This document shows positions 1-11,311 of a stretch of DNA of 64,000 nt, piece after piece. Position 1 is the first letter of the stretch, and every line of letters begins with the position of its first letter. The stretch spans positions 372,001 to 436,000 of the forward strand of contig JAHLKI010000006.1 in the NCBI GenBank assembly GCA_025602905.1. The letters run 5' to 3'. The DNA comes from Phlyctochytrium arcticum (Eukaryota; Chytridiomycota; Chytridiomycetes; Chytridiales; Chytridiaceae). The translations under genes were made by a program, and so were the position numbers. Under the pieces are notes generated by a model, which saw only the letters and a program-made list of their open reading frames with translations, was not told where the DNA came from and ran no database searches.

Positions 1-1587
1 GCCTTTAAAAATTTTCAAGCAATTTGTTTTGATATTTTGCCACCAATGCCATCGGCAAAGAATAATCAAGGTGTCGGGCATTCGATTTTTATAGCATTCA
101 TAAACGCTTGGTCGCTGTCAATAACCACTACTGCTGGGGGTTTATCGAGCCGCTTCCCGATGTTGTTGACAGCAAGTTCATAATCTTGCTGGGTTTCAGC
201 GACCATCAGCATGAACGCCCCGGAAAAAGAATGGTTCGTGTCGGTGATTCCAACTACATGCAACAAGGGCATAGAGTGCCTATTTGTCCGATACGTGCAA
301 TCCATAATGAGCACGTCTCCAAATTTCCTCAATAACCCGCCTGAAGTACAAGAGAAATAAGACATCAGGAACAGAAGAATGCGAACATGCTTACATGCGG
401 TTGAAAAAATAAATGCGTTAGGACGTCTTCCTCATTCACAGTAACATCGGCAACCGTCCCATCCGTGACAGCTTGTGCTTCGAGCTCCTTAAGCAGGGCT
501 GGAACAGGCATTTCGCCGCCAAGACGCTTCTCCATAGCCTTAGAACGGGCGTTCTGGATATCCTTCGGTATGATGAGCAATTTGGGATATCGACGCCGAA
601 GGTCGTCCACGACGTGCCGCAGACTTGATCCGCTAATCAAAGCATTTAGAGCCTCACTCATGATTTTGGGCGTTCGCGAGGCCTGGCGCGCTTGAGCAGA
701 TGTCAACAATGCAGAATGACTGAGTGGTCGATGGCCATTGTGTCCTGCTTGCGAGACGCGAATTTTCCAATTCACTATCTTGAACTTGATAGTGCCATCT
801 TCGCTTGTTGTTTCCTCGACTTCACCATGTAGAACAACACGATAGTTGCACCCACAACGCCTACTTTGGCGAGCCCGAAGAGGTACTCCTTCATCTTTGG
901 GCTTGTATTCTCCTGCATAAGCGCAGGGACGGTGTACCTCCATCCGTTGCCCCGATTCGGGATGATTGATAACTTTGGACGTTCCCAATGAAAAGCCATG
1001 CGACAAAACATGCTCATTAAGAGCTTCATTTGCGGCCGCAAAGGTTGGAAACGGGCCAGCAGGAGGCAAGGGTGGTGCCCACTCTGTCAATCAGACAAAC
1101 CTCAGTAAACCCTCATTGGTCGGAAGCTTGTTTGTATGTACTTACCATTTGAGATCGTTTGGGTAATGACCTCTGTGTCCTCATTGGTACCCAGTTCACT
1201 CAAGGGGTCCCGGATGCTCTCGGAAGTTGTGCTGCTGACCGATTCTTCTTGAGCCAAACTCACTTCGTTTGGCATTTGGGACTGAGCGTTAACTAACAAC
1301 TCATCATCAGGCTCGCGAACCTAGTCCAGTTGGAAGTAAACAGATTAAAAACACGTTGTTTATAATGAGAATCGGCACTTTCAGCTCACCAAATCTACTG
1401 CAAGGTGATCAGGTTGTGGATTGCTCCGCACTCCTTTGTTGGATCCAAAAAGTCTCTGTTCGATCTTCTCAAAGCGCCCGTCGATGGTCCTCAGGATATC
1501 TTCATGTAAGGTTTTAAAAGCGCCTTCGATAGTGTGTTGGAGTGCGCTTTGTATTCCCTGCAAACTGTCTTGTAGATTGGGAATCAT
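1..1587 (-). pseudogene. MULE (Mutator-like) transposase gene, decayed, runs off left edge
   Basis: Reading right to left, exon 1 starts at ATG 1587 and ends near 1390; a GTGAGC donor joins an exon starting at 1320, and a GTAAGT donor near 1150 joins an exon starting near 1091, with all phases matching. The third exon carries a FAR1-like Cys-rich DNA-binding region. Sequence below 341 holds the MULE transposase core (DCTYRTNRHSMPLLHVVGIT, then VVVIDSDQAFMNAI). After that the family's Cys/Trp/His motif appears in another frame (LCRWHWWQNIKTNC, below position 66), so there is a frameshift. The junction at 341-394 looks like an intron (GTAAGC...TTCAG) but does not restore the frame. Members of the family cut and paste DNA with a DDE nuclease; this copy is probably dead. 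The identification is firm; the exact breaks are less so. Confidence 0.75.
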
Positions 1588-1769
1588 GTTTGATGCTTTC
1601 TATTGTGCACTGGAAAGATAAAGCAGCGAGGGATATCCAGCTTGAGCCGGACATCTGAACACGCTATCGGACTTTCAGGCGGAGCTCGGAGGCTGTGCAA
1701 AAATGTTGCCACTTTAGTCAAATGATGTGGCTTGTGGATGGAATTAGCTCAAACGCTGGATAGATATAG

Positions 1770-3918
1770 ATGCGCCGGCCCAAGCCACTGTCACTCTCAA
1801 ACTCCGATCGCTCGAAATTTGAGCGAGACGGAGTTGCCAAATTTGATTTGAGACTGGAAGATGGTACGAACACTTCCTCCCCAGGTAAAGATTTGAGTCC
1901 GATGAGGTACCCGAGTAGCATCTACAAGAGACGGACTTAGAACAGGAAGCTAACTTGCTACATATAGGACAGAGAGGCTGCACGCCAAGAATGGCTACGA
2001 GATTTGGAAGTTCAAAACAGAGAGCTTCAGGAGCGCAAGAAGCCCAGGGCTGGAAGAAACATGGGCAGAGACGAGGTACGCCTTCAGTCAGGTCCATGTC
2101 AAATGAATGAGACATTAACCAGTTTCACAGTCAATCAGCTCTACTTACCAAACTTCGCCTTCACGCAAGGAACATCAATATGCAAATGAGCCAGTCTTCC
2201 AACCACAGCCTGCTACAGTTCAAAGAGTTCCATACTCTGTCCCACCACCCATCAAAGAAAATAGACCAGAACCAGCAGAGTTCGGTGACTTCTTCTGGGA
2301 CAGGCGTGTTGGTGGAGGGTCGGGCGCTCCTCTTCGTGACAAACAAGGAAACATTAACACTTCGCGGAGACGACCATCTAGCAGCAATTGCCAACAAAAT
2401 TTTCAACCAGCCGAGCAACTTCAGCAACAGAGCCTCCCTGCCAACTTTGTCCCAGCATTAGCTGAGCCATTTGTCTCGCAGTTGGAGTCAACTGCTGGTT
2501 TGCAGGGTCATGGACGGCTTCGCACAACATTTGGAGCGTCGGATCCCGATGCCGCATTCCGCCAGAATGCGACCATGGAATGGAGAGCATGTCTCGATGT
2601 ACAAATTGCGGAGAAAAAAGCTCGGGATTTGGCTTCTCATCGCATCGACGATGAATCCTCTGGGGTTCCTAGAAGGGACAAGCGAGTATCTGCCCCTCAA
2701 GTTAATAAAGTTGCTTCAGCAACAACACTCCAGCAGTGGGACTACCCCCCAAAATACTCGCAATATGGCACGCCAGACGAAACCCCCAAAATCATATCGC
2801 GCAGATCAAGCGCCTTACAGACACAGGGTGCGCATGCTAGACCGAGAACTGAGGTTATGGAACGAAGACCTGACATAAAAAAAGGGCAAACCTCCCATAG
2901 TGCACCCCATCATTATAAAGCACGCGTGAGTCCTTCTTCATTTTCTATGATTAGTAGTCGGCTTCCTCGCAGACCGGCGGAGAGAAAAATATCAAGCTCT
3001 CTAGGAAATCGGCTTCTGGAGGACTTGGGAAAAATCGCACAAGCAGTCGACAACATGTTGTCCAGCACTTCCATTCCAGCACAGTCGACAGAGTCACCGC
3101 CAAAAGTCCCTCGACCCAAATGTGATGAACCGACCAACTTCGAAGCCGGCAAATACCTGGGTAAGACAGAAAGTGTCAAAAGAGTCACCCCTCCCACAGC
3201 CAAGAGTGCATCTACCAGCACACCATCAGTGCCCCCTACGATTATTACCAAAAGCCAGCCAAATCTCGCGCGCGGAGCTTCAACCCGTCGCGCGGAAGAG
3301 CGAGTGACAACAACAAAGGTCGTAAAACGACCCGAGAGGAGGACATTGGGCATTGAAAATATCGCTTCCAGTTTTAATGCTCCGCATGGTTCTCGCGTCA
3401 GTGCCATCATAAAGGAAAGCAGGGAGCTTGATACATCGCCTTCTCCCAATCCAATTACAAAGCCTGACTCTCTGGCACCTGAAACATCAGGACGTAGCAA
3501 GGTTTCTGCAATGGAGCGATTAAATGAAAGCATGCCTACAAATTCTCGGCCACATCGACGGCACGCTTCCCTTGAGACAAAATTGGAAACCTCACCAGCC
3601 AATGCAGCGTCAACTGAGCCGGGTCGCTATGAGATTTCCGTCTGGACGTCTCAAGACAAGTCTCTTGCCGCTTGGCTGTCAACACTGCGTACTACATCGC
3701 CGCCACCGAATGTTCACGCGTCTTACCCAAATTTGCCAACAAAATCAAAGGTATGTCAGGCCTAGTCCAAATCCAATATTTGCATTCTAATACCTTGCCT
3801 TTAGCCACCACCAGTCAATAGTAACGACAGAAGCCTGGCAGAAGCCGTCAGTCAGCTCCGCAACTTTGACATGATGCTACAACGAGAGGACAGACGATTA
3901 TTGGATAGCTGTGATTAG
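1770..3918 (+). CDS. Coiled-coil, largely disordered protein with CSPP-like helices (4 exons)
   Basis: Proposed exons are 1770-1906, 1973-2075, 2131-3750 and 3805-3918, with GT-AG borders and matching phases, giving about 657 aa. Most of the chain is Ser/Pro/Arg-rich and looks disordered. Two short amphipathic helices stand out: one in exon 2 (REAARQEWLRDLEVQNRELQ) and one in exon 3 (EWRACLDVQIAEKKARD). They resemble the 'leu-asp-x-Gln-Ile-x-Glu-Lys-Lys' helices of centrosome/spindle-pole proteins such as CSPP1 and CCDC66. The C-terminus is a short acidic/arginine helix. A microtubule or basal-body role is only an inference from these helices. The first exon is the least certain: ATG 1770 is the first in a frame that connects, and an upstream exon is possible. 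It faces away from the MULE gene and converges on the next gene. Confidence 0.6.
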
Positions 3919-4245
3919 CAAACCCGCAGACATCACAAAACTTGTAGATAAATAACGCTCTATGAATGCCAGATCTCATATATGCCGATGCTTTCTGTTC
4001 CAATGTACCTCGTCCTCGAAGTTTGCTTTAGAATGACTCTGCAAACCTGTTGACTTTCCCTCGGGATTCTAAACTTTCCCTCAGGAGTTTGAAGCATTCG
4101 AAAGCTGAGAAAAGAGGAAAGTGCTGGTAATGTGGGCCTTGCAGTACGATAATGTCACAAGCGTAATACGGTACGAGATTGGTATATGCCGGTATTCATT
4201 AATTAAAAAAAAACTATGTACAAGGAAACAGTCAGACGTAACATC
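3919..4245. other. Intergenic, shared 3' region of two convergent genes
   Basis: No open frame or RNA gene is visible. The end next to 4200 is A-rich on the + strand and probably carries the 3' ends of both neighbours. Confidence 0.5.
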
Positions 4246-5262
4246 CTAAAAGCTGGGTTGCTGGTTGATACCCATGTTGCTAATCTCCCTTCGGAAGCTT
4301 TCCAGCTGAGCATCACACTTTTGTTGAAAGTATTGCTCCAAAAAATTGATCGCTTGGCCCAAAGCAACTTCCCAGTTTTGCGCCTCTGCTAAAACAGCCG
4401 CCTTGACCCGCTCATCAATGAACTGTTGTATGGCAACGGGCAGTTCCCGTGAAGATGTAACTTGCTTGATGTTTTCCATATCAGAAGTAATCTTATCTAG
4501 GCGTCTGACAATGATTCGAAAGGACTTCTCAATATTACTGGGCACTTCATCTAAACCGCCCACGGTCTGTTGCAAGTTCTGCAACATGCCAGTGAGGTGC
4601 TTTACTTCTGCTTCCAGGGCGGAAACCTTGCCGTCAGTAATGGACTGCGCCGAAGTCATTGATGCAATGCGGTCGGCGGTATCTTGATTTGTCCTTTCCG
4701 AATTTTCACCCACGGATGCATCCCGTCGTGAATTTAGGCGAGCAATTGCGGTTGATAGCATGAGCTTTTCTTTCTTTCTTTCCAGTTTGAAGTGTTTCAT
4801 TGTTGCCAGCATCTTCAGTTCCGTGCCTTTCAGTCTCGTCATCTTTTTTTGGAAGTCTCTGTTCTTGTGCTCAAATTCTAGCACCATATCTGCTCGCTCA
4901 TCACTAATAGACTGCTTTGGCCGGGAAGCCTCATGTCTAAGTGTCGAAGACAGTTCCCTCTCTCCTGCTGGAACTTGGCGACTGTCCTTTGTAGTCTGAT
5001 TCAGCAAGTAAGAAAACTTTGTTCCTACAGCCTTCAGCAGCGTCGTATAGTGGGATTGCAGAACGTCACGGTCTCTCCGCAGTGATGCACATTGGTCGTC
5101 GAAGTCGTTGAGTAGTTGCGGTCTGAAGTGGGCACTCTTCACCGCAGCATTGCGTGTATCTTCGGTCAAACGACACCGTTCACTGAATTCCATGACAGAA
5201 CCGAACAAAACGGCCGCCTTGCACACACCGTCAATAACATCGGCAACGGCATTGTCCTCCAT
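4246..5262 (-). CDS. Single-exon coiled-coil protein, function unknown
   Basis: An uninterrupted frame from ATG 5262 to TAG at 4246-4248 gives 338 aa. The frame extends eight codons further upstream to a GTG, but ATG 5262 is the natural start. The protein is helical nearly throughout, with charged heptad-like stretches around residues 60-95, 130-190 and 215-275, and no membrane segment or catalytic motif. I recognise no family; a structural or cytoskeletal part is plausible. It is transcribed away from the 5424 gene, leaving about 160 bp for a shared promoter region that contains several copies of a TCAAA/TTTGAC-like word (5330-5380). Confidence 0.65.
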   Translation of the reverse strand: MEDNAVADVIDGVCKAAVLFGSVMEFSERCRLTEDTRNAAVKSAHFRPQLLNDFDDQCASLRRDRDVLQSHYTTLLKAVGTKFSYLLNQTTKDSRQVPAGERELSSTLRHEASRPKQSISDERADMVLEFEHKNRDFQKKMTRLKGTELKMLATMKHFKLERKKEKLMLSTAIARLNSRRDASVGENSERTNQDTADRIASMTSAQSITDGKVSALEAEVKHLTGMLQNLQQTVGGLDEVPSNIEKSFRIIVRRLDKITSDMENIKQVTSSRELPVAIQQFIDERVKAAVLAEAQNWEVALGQAINFLEQYFQQKCDAQLESFRREISNMGINQQPSF

Positions 5263-5423
5263 TTTCCGCCTCACGAATCGGATCACGATCGGCTAGCTGT
5301 AGCACTCGCTATCCTCCGCAGCCCAAATGTCAAAATGTCAAATCGCGCGGATCAGCGGATTTGACCATTTTGACCAAACCCTCGCGTGGGAAATTTAGTT
5401 TGTGATTCCACAAACTGAAAATT

Positions 5424-6015
5424 ATGCAACCAGCTAGAAAATCGAATGGAAATATAGGGCTCAGCGAATTTCTCGGCCGCCTAAAAGCAACAGCGTTCCC
5501 ATCAGACTCGGGGAACGAAGCATATAGGGCTTTGGAGGAACTACATGCAGGTGGGCGTGAAGTACAGCAACCCGATACACATTCTATTATTTACGCTTTG
5601 AGAAACAGCCAATCTTCGCATAAATGCAAAAGAATTGGAGGAGACGAATCTTCTCGGTACTGTCGAGAGCTATAAATCACGCTATGCCGATGCATGTCGT
5701 CTGACGGGAACGTAAGTGGCGGCATGTAATGGTTTGGAGGTACTTGCAATATTGACGCTCCCGAGTTCAGGCATTTGCAGCACATCTCAAAGATCTCCAT
5801 CGCCAATTGGAACGAAAACGACTTGACTATGTCGACGCGAGAGTCTATGTTTTCACTAAGGTGTGCGCGGATTTGACATTATATGCGCTTAAATGGTGAG
5901 GTAACACTACTGTCACAGGCTTCGGATTTCCAAGTTGGAACAAGAGCTACGTGACAGACTGGCACAACAGAAGCGGGATCTGGAGGGCCTTTCTCGTAGA
6001 TTGTCTTCTACATAG
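5424..6015 (+). CDS. Small helical protein, four exons, function unknown
   Basis: Proposed exons are 5424-5550, 5609-5711, 5771-5860 and 5919-6015. All have GT-AG borders (GTGGGC, GTAAGT, GTGTGC donors) and matching phases, for 138 aa. Exon 1 holds SEFLGRLK and ALEELHAG, exon 2 is a helix (NAKELEETNLLGTVESYKS), and exon 4 ends in a strong coiled coil (ISKLEQELRDRLAQQKRDLE). The acceptor of exon 2 has an in-frame alternative 6 nt upstream (AG at 5602). Exon 3 is odd: the phase-consistent frame is not very helical, while another frame of the same exon reads as a good coiled coil (HLKDLHRQLERKRLDYVDAR). Either the splicing is more complex or that frame is coincidence. No family is recognised. 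Confidence 0.5.
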
Positions 6016-6343
6016 CGGAACGCACATTCATAGAGACTGTCATGATGTACACTTTCGCCGCACTGCCAGTGCCTTCTCGAACATTGTGACATCCAGACCC
6101 TCTACTGAGCGATGGTGCAGAGCGCGTAAAACAAAATCGGATTGTTTTGTTATACTGGCCGATGTCTACAAAGAGGAAAAGTATCTGATGCGTGCTAGCA
6201 GATAAATATTGAATTGAATCTACCTCTTTGCGATCACCAACGAACTCGAGCAGTGCTTTCTTAGAATATTTTGAATCTGGTAGCAGAGCTGTATCTATTT
6301 GCACCGTTATTCTTCCATTAGTGATGGACACCAAGGAAGTCAT
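6008..6343 (-). CDS. Possible small protein, 111 aa, unrecognised
   Basis: The frame from ATG 6343 to TAG at 6008 is open. It could also contain a short in-frame intron (GTAGATTC donor, ATCAG acceptor, 39 nt). The N-terminal part (SITNGRITVQIDTALLP, then KALLEFVGDRKE) looks protein-like, with alternating hydrophobic residues as in a small beta-fold. It overlaps the end of the gene to its left by 8 nt and lies between two plus-strand genes. I cannot name a family, and a chance frame is possible. Confidence 0.3.
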   Translation of the reverse strand: MTSLVSITNGRITVQIDTALLPDSKYSKKALLEFVGDRKEVDSIQYLSASTHQILFLFVDIGQYNKTIRFCFTRSAPSLSRGSGCHNVREGTGSAAKVYIMTVSMNVRSAM

Positions 6344-6555
6344 CGGGTCAAAACTTGACACCCTTCAGGAATTGAAACATGATCGGAGTCACAAAAATGT
6401 ATCGAATCTTCCGTTACGATGTACCTGAGACCTACCATCCCAAAATCCGAACCCTCCCGAGTGTTTTGTCCACCTTGAACTCCTCTAGTGAAACTGGTCG
6501 GCATATCAAGTGTGGTTGCTGCATTTCGTCGCGTCTTGCCAATAACCAACTCAGA

Positions 6556-7398
6556 ATGTTACGACCGATCTACTTTGTTGGTGGCAAGAGCTGGACGTCA
6601 GTAGCTAGAGACCCGAGACGAACACTTGGCCTCAAGCTGGACCAGCAAGTACGCAATGCCGGGCACAACAAGTGGTCGAAAATTAAGCGAGCAAAGGGCG
6701 CAAATGACCTGCAGAGAGCAAACAACACGGCAAAGATTACTCGTCAGATCATTTCCGCTGTGAAGGCCGGTGGAGGGGAGCTGGACCCTGGCCACAACTT
6801 TTATTTATCGGCAGCCTTGGAGCTGGCCCGCAGGCATCAGGTCCCGAAGGCGACGCTAGAGGCAGCTTTGAAAAAAGCATCGGGAAAGGGTGCTACAGAC
6901 GAGATCCTGCACTCCTGTACGTATGAAGGGATGGGTCCGCATAATACGGCCCTCATCATTGAGACGCTCACAAACAACAAGAACCGTACATTTGCAGATG
7001 TACGTACTGCGTTCACTAAGGGCGGAGGGGCGATGACGCCGGTTCAGTATTTATTTCAGAAACAGGGGAGATTGACGGTAGCAGTAGAGGAAGAGGAAAG
7101 ATATGTGGAAGAATTGGAGGAAGCCGCTATTGATGCAGGAGCTTTAGAAATTGAAGAGTCTCCCGATGGGCTGGATATCTACACGGAAGTGACGGATTTG
7201 CAAAATGTACGAAAACATTTGGAGAAGCTGAAATATACCATCGTCGGAATGGAGATTGTCCAGAATGCCTCTGACAAGAACGAAGTCGATTTGGCTGCAT
7301 GGGAAGAAACGGAAAGCTTTATTGACCGTCTCGAAAGCCTCGATGATGTCGTAAAGATATTTCATAACAGTGTGCCGTTGAAATCGGAAAGCAGTTAA
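6556..7398 (+). CDS. TACO1: YebC/TACO1-family organellar translational activator
   Basis: The core starts with the hallmark AGHNKWSKIKRAKGAND and continues with the three-domain YebC fold (KITRQIISAVKAGGGE, PKATLEAALKKASGKG, YEGMGPHNTALIIE, NKNRTFADVRTAFTKGGG). Mitochondrial members (TACO1) activate translation of cytochrome oxidase subunit I. YebC-type proteins are now linked to relief of ribosome stalling on difficult peptides. The frame is open from ATG 6379, but ATG 6556 is the better start. It gives a basic, Arg/Ser-containing leader (MLRPIYFVGGKSWTSVARD) typical of organelle import, and it avoids overlap with the minus ORF at 6008-6343. There is no intron. The TAA stop lies inside the stop of the convergent LRR gene. 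Confidence 0.88.
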   Translation: MLRPIYFVGGKSWTSVARDPRRTLGLKLDQQVRNAGHNKWSKIKRAKGANDLQRANNTAKITRQIISAVKAGGGELDPGHNFYLSAALELARRHQVPKATLEAALKKASGKGATDEILHSCTYEGMGPHNTALIIETLTNNKNRTFADVRTAFTKGGGAMTPVQYLFQKQGRLTVAVEEEERYVEELEEAAIDAGALEIEESPDGLDIYTEVTDLQNVRKHLEKLKYTIVGMEIVQNASDKNEVDLAAWEETESFIDRLESLDDVVKIFHNSVPLKSESS

Positions 7399-9589
7399 TT
7401 CCGAAATCCGGAACCTCCTGCTATTTCGGAATTGCTGGAAGTACTAAGGGCAGCCGCTAATGGTTTGGAATCTCGCACAACTCGATGAAGCCCTTGGACA
7501 ATTTGGCGGTCAAGACGTGTTGCATGATGCTTTCCAATTGCGCTCATTTGTGCAATAGACTAATCAAAGGTCAAAATTGCTCCTTGGGAAAAACAAAAGC
7601 ATAATATTTACCTTGATAAAAAGAGCTGCTTCTTCTCGAATGACGCCATCGGACTGCGGTCGATCTAAGATGCACTGCGAAAATGTTGACGTACGCTCGT
7701 TGACAGTTTCTAAGCTGCGTAGGAAATCTGCTGGCGTTTGGTCGTCTTCGATATTTGTACCCTTCCGCCTCCGTTCAATATCCACAAGATTAACCAGACT
7801 TGAAGTGGCAGCAACAGCTGCTTTTGCTGCATCAATGGTTTCGCGGTCAAAACCGCAAACTCTCACGATATCATCTTCTGGCTTTGATGCCGACGCCAAT
7901 CCTCCATTGTCGACAAAGTCACCTATCGAATGATACAGATCTGTTGTACATTTGTACCAGTTCACGAGTAGAGAGCGCCACTCTGAAAGCGTATAAAGCT
8001 TCCTTAACTCTTTGCTATGCGTCTGTAGAGCGATAATGAACATCTTGGCATCCTTCACACAACGTATTATAATCCTCTTGTCCATTTGATGCGGCGAGTA
8101 TTGTGCCTTTACAGCAAGTGCTGGCTCGGTCACAGGTGGTGCAGAGCGCCCCTCCAACATTGTGTTGCAAACCGCAATGTTCTCTTCCAGGGTATTTGAG
8201 ATCTGTTTAGTCGTGCTATCGCTTGAGCCTTCTTTCCATAGGCGAGTGCCGATAACCTGAATGAATCGATATAGCGCTATTAACGATGGCAGGAGATTCA
8301 GCTCTTTGTGTTCTGGTCTAGCCATAGGAGCTATTGGCGTGGTCATTGCAGAAGTTACGCTCGGTGGCACGAAGTCATCCATAGTAGAGTCATTCTCTTG
8401 CATGGGTAAGGGTATATTGCCAACGTTCGCATTTTCGTTTAGATACGTCTTCAGAGTTGGCAGCCACATGGGAGTCTCCTCTGGTTTATCGCAGCTCCAA
8501 ATTTCTCGAGGCGGCCACTGAATCGGATTGTTCTCTAGAAGAAAATCCATCTAAGTTCGAGCTCGCGCTAACCGGGATCAAGCAGAGCAGCATTTACCGA
8601 TTTTTAGCACCTTGAGATTATCCATTTGTGATATGTATGTTGGTAGACTGGTCAAGCGATTTCTCGCGAGACTTAGAACCTGATTGACAACTGTGAATTA
8701 TGCCATTGCACCAGTATCGCAAGTGCAACTACGTACCTTCAAGTTCATGAGACATCCCAAATCTTTGGGCAGTTTACGGATTTTGTTTCGACTGAGGTCT
8801 GTCATGCATTTTCATAAGTACAATTTTGATTGTACAGCGGATTCAATAAGCTACCTAGAATCTCCAACAGGGGAAGTTTACAGGTCTGCGAGAAAGCGCA
8901 CAGATGTGAGTTCTCTAATCATATATCCTAAGGTGAAAAGAGCATACCATAACGGGGAATTCACGAAAGTGGTTGGATCGGAGGTTGAGATATCTTAGAT
9001 GTGTTAAATGGATGAATTCCAGAGGAAGGATGTTGATGCAGTTGTTGGACAGCCCCAGTCTTAGGAAACAAAAGAGGTGGTTAGCAGAAAGTAGTGTTGG
9101 AGCGTTCGCGGTTGTCAATAGGTGCATTTCTCAATGGGCAAAAATGTTCTCATGGACTTTGAGTGATAAACGACCCCAATATAAAGGAGCTTCACTGCCA
9201 AATAAATCAATGTATCCTGACTTCGATTCCGCTGATCCTGTTCTAACAATATACAGTGCATGTTCACAGGATCCCTTCATGTACAGCGCTTCAGGTTGGT
9301 ATAATCATCCCAAAAGGCCGCAAAGTTACATCCTATCCCGTGCTGCCCAAATCCAGACATTGAAAGTGACATGACTCCAAGCCGGCTGCCTGAATACCAA
9401 CCTTTCTAACGAAATCAGGGTTCCAATACGTGATGGTAGACTTCTCAGGCTTCGCTGTGACAAATTCAAACTGACAGACTTGCTGCTCCGACAATCTTCA
9501 ATTAATGTCGCCAAGTCTGTTTCGGGGACCGCTTCCTTCGTTTCCGAACTCGCATTTTCTGTTATTTCCGATTGACTTTCCGAGTTCAT
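7395..9589 (-). CDS. Leucine-rich repeat protein with SOG2-like C-terminal region (7 exons)
   Basis: Exons in transcription order are 9589-9402, 9059-8948, 8885-8855, 8798-8737, 8679-8598, 8534-7612 and 7559-7395. Every junction is GT-AG with matching phase. Joined, exons 1-5 give uninterrupted LRRs (SLERLGLSNNCINILP, LRYLNLRSNHFREFP, ILDLSRNKIRKLP, VLSLARNRLTSLP), ending in the typical cap NNPIQWPPREIW. The long exon 6 encodes a helical region (LPSLIALYRFIQVIGTRLW; KDAKMFIIALQTHSKELRKL). It resembles the SOG2 domain, which in yeast belongs to the RAM/NDR-kinase pathway for polarity and cell separation. Exon 3 is only 31 nt, while intron 1 is about 340 nt, long for this region. ATG 9589 is the first in frame. 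It shares a 235-bp divergent promoter region with the JMJD5-like gene. LRR identity is sure; SOG2 kinship is likely. Confidence 0.82.
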
Positions 9590-9824
9590 AAGTAGTTGAA
9601 AGCGTCCCAATTCCCAAGGTCCGGCCTCGAAGGTTTGAAAAGTTTTGGAACGCGGGGAAACACCGCTTGTGACAAATATATCGCTGGCGTGCGAGAACCA
9701 ATTATAGGGAGTTTGCCATGCGTGCTAATTCCAAAGCGTTAAAGGACATCAACCCTTGCGTCGAGATCGTTAGGAGTACTGGCTATTGCCAGTTCCAAGT
9801 TTCTACACTTTTGCAACCACCTTC

Positions 9825-11188
9825 ATGAAACAAGATCTTGATAGATTGGTAGACCGTGCGAAGAAAGCAGTGACCGGAACTTTCCTCCCCGGTACGTTGA
9901 TGATACTCCCTCGATATACAGTCGCGATGCTGACGCTGTAATGTTTGATGATCCTCGCAGATACTTGTCGCACTGACGCTTTTAGCGCACTATTCGCCCG
10001 AACCCTCAACTTACTTGACCGAAGGCATCAAGATGCGATCAAGTACGCCGAAGCTGTCGCTGATTTCTCCCATGAGCGTCTGGTTGCTGGCCCCTTGAAT
10101 CTGTCTACTCAAAACGATCGGATGTTGTTCAGTCAGGCATCCTTAGTGAAAGCATTGGCCATCATTCAGGAAGGCGAATACAAGGAGGAGGAGGATTTTC
10201 AACTTTATGCAGAAGCCTTGGAAACTTTGGATAAGGCATTTTTGCTGACTGGGCAGCTTTCCCTTCCGGATATTACGACGGACTTGATAGAGTGTCTCAC
10301 AGAGATCCTGGCATCAAAGCGCAAACAATCTGAAAGTTGTAGCACATCCCCGGCTTCCAACCAACCTACCCTTGGAAAGGAACGAGATAGCATCCACCTG
10401 GTTTCCCCCTTACCCATTCTGGAGAAACCCCCATCAATTCTTCAGTTTGTAAAGCACCATCAAACCTCCCAGTCACCCATTCTGATCAAAAAGGCCATCT
10501 CACATTGGCCCGCCTTGCAAGAACGAAGTTGGGCAGACGTAGAATATCTCCGTCGCTTGGCTGGCCCGCGCAAAGTACCTATCGAAATCGGAAGTCAGTA
10601 CACGGACAATGACTGGACACAACGGCTTGTCTCTTTTGACGAGTTTCTTGACAAGTACATCTTTGATCCGTCTCCCCAGGAAGGCGTAGGGTACCTAGCC
10701 CAACATGACATTTTCCGGCAGATTCCAGCTCTCCAGCGGGACATCATGATCCCGGACTACTGTTCTGCCTGTTCTGACAATGATGCGATGGAAATAAAGG
10801 TGAATGCGTGGTTTGGACCGAGACGGACCGTTTCTCCTTTACATCATGACCCGCACGATAACCTTTTGGGACAAGTGGTTGGACACAAATACGTGCGACT
10901 CTATTCCCCAAAGAATACCGGTTATTTATACCCATTCGATAGTCAAAGCATGCTATCAAATACTAGCCAAGTTAATGCCGAGGCGCCTGATGAACAAAAA
11001 TTTCCCCTGTTTGCAAGCGCTCCCTTTCTGGAATGTATGTTGGAACCAGGGGATTTACTTTATATTCCGGTAAGTTTGAAGTTAAACTATTGATATCACG
11101 GAGTGCTCACAAGAAGGAGTTTTAGAAAGGATGGTGGCACTACGTGCGGTCGTTGAGTGTAAGCTTTAGCGTGAGCTTCTGGTTCTGA
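9825..11188 (+). CDS. JMJD5: JmjC-domain oxygenase, JMJD5/KDM8-like (3 exons)
   Basis: Exons are 9825-9891, 9961-11069 and 11126-11188, all GT-AG and in phase. The N-terminal half is a helical domain as in JMJD5. The C-terminal half is a cupin: SPLHHDPHDNLLGQVVGHKY supplies the iron-binding His and Asp, KYVRLYSP the 2-oxoglutarate strand, and KGWWHYVRS in the last exon the distal His. The end, SFSVSFWF, matches the family closely. Such enzymes use Fe(II) and 2-oxoglutarate; human JMJD5 is an arginyl hydroxylase and has also been proposed to act on histones. All metal ligands are intact. It is transcribed divergently from the LRR gene and converges on PDI copy A. Confidence 0.9.
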
Positions 11189-11311
11189 ATTGGTCGCAAC
11201 TGTTAGAGTGGCCCATATAGTAGAGCGTTTCTATCTCTTAATTCATGATAAAAAATATGTGGCATAATTCAAAATCTGAGGTGCATGTGCAAAAATTCAA
11301 TGTATGATAGT

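Noticed and set aside
9060..9401. Open + strand frame across the first LRR intron
   Set aside because: It overlaps the well-supported exon 2 of the LRR gene on the other strand and has no motif of its own.
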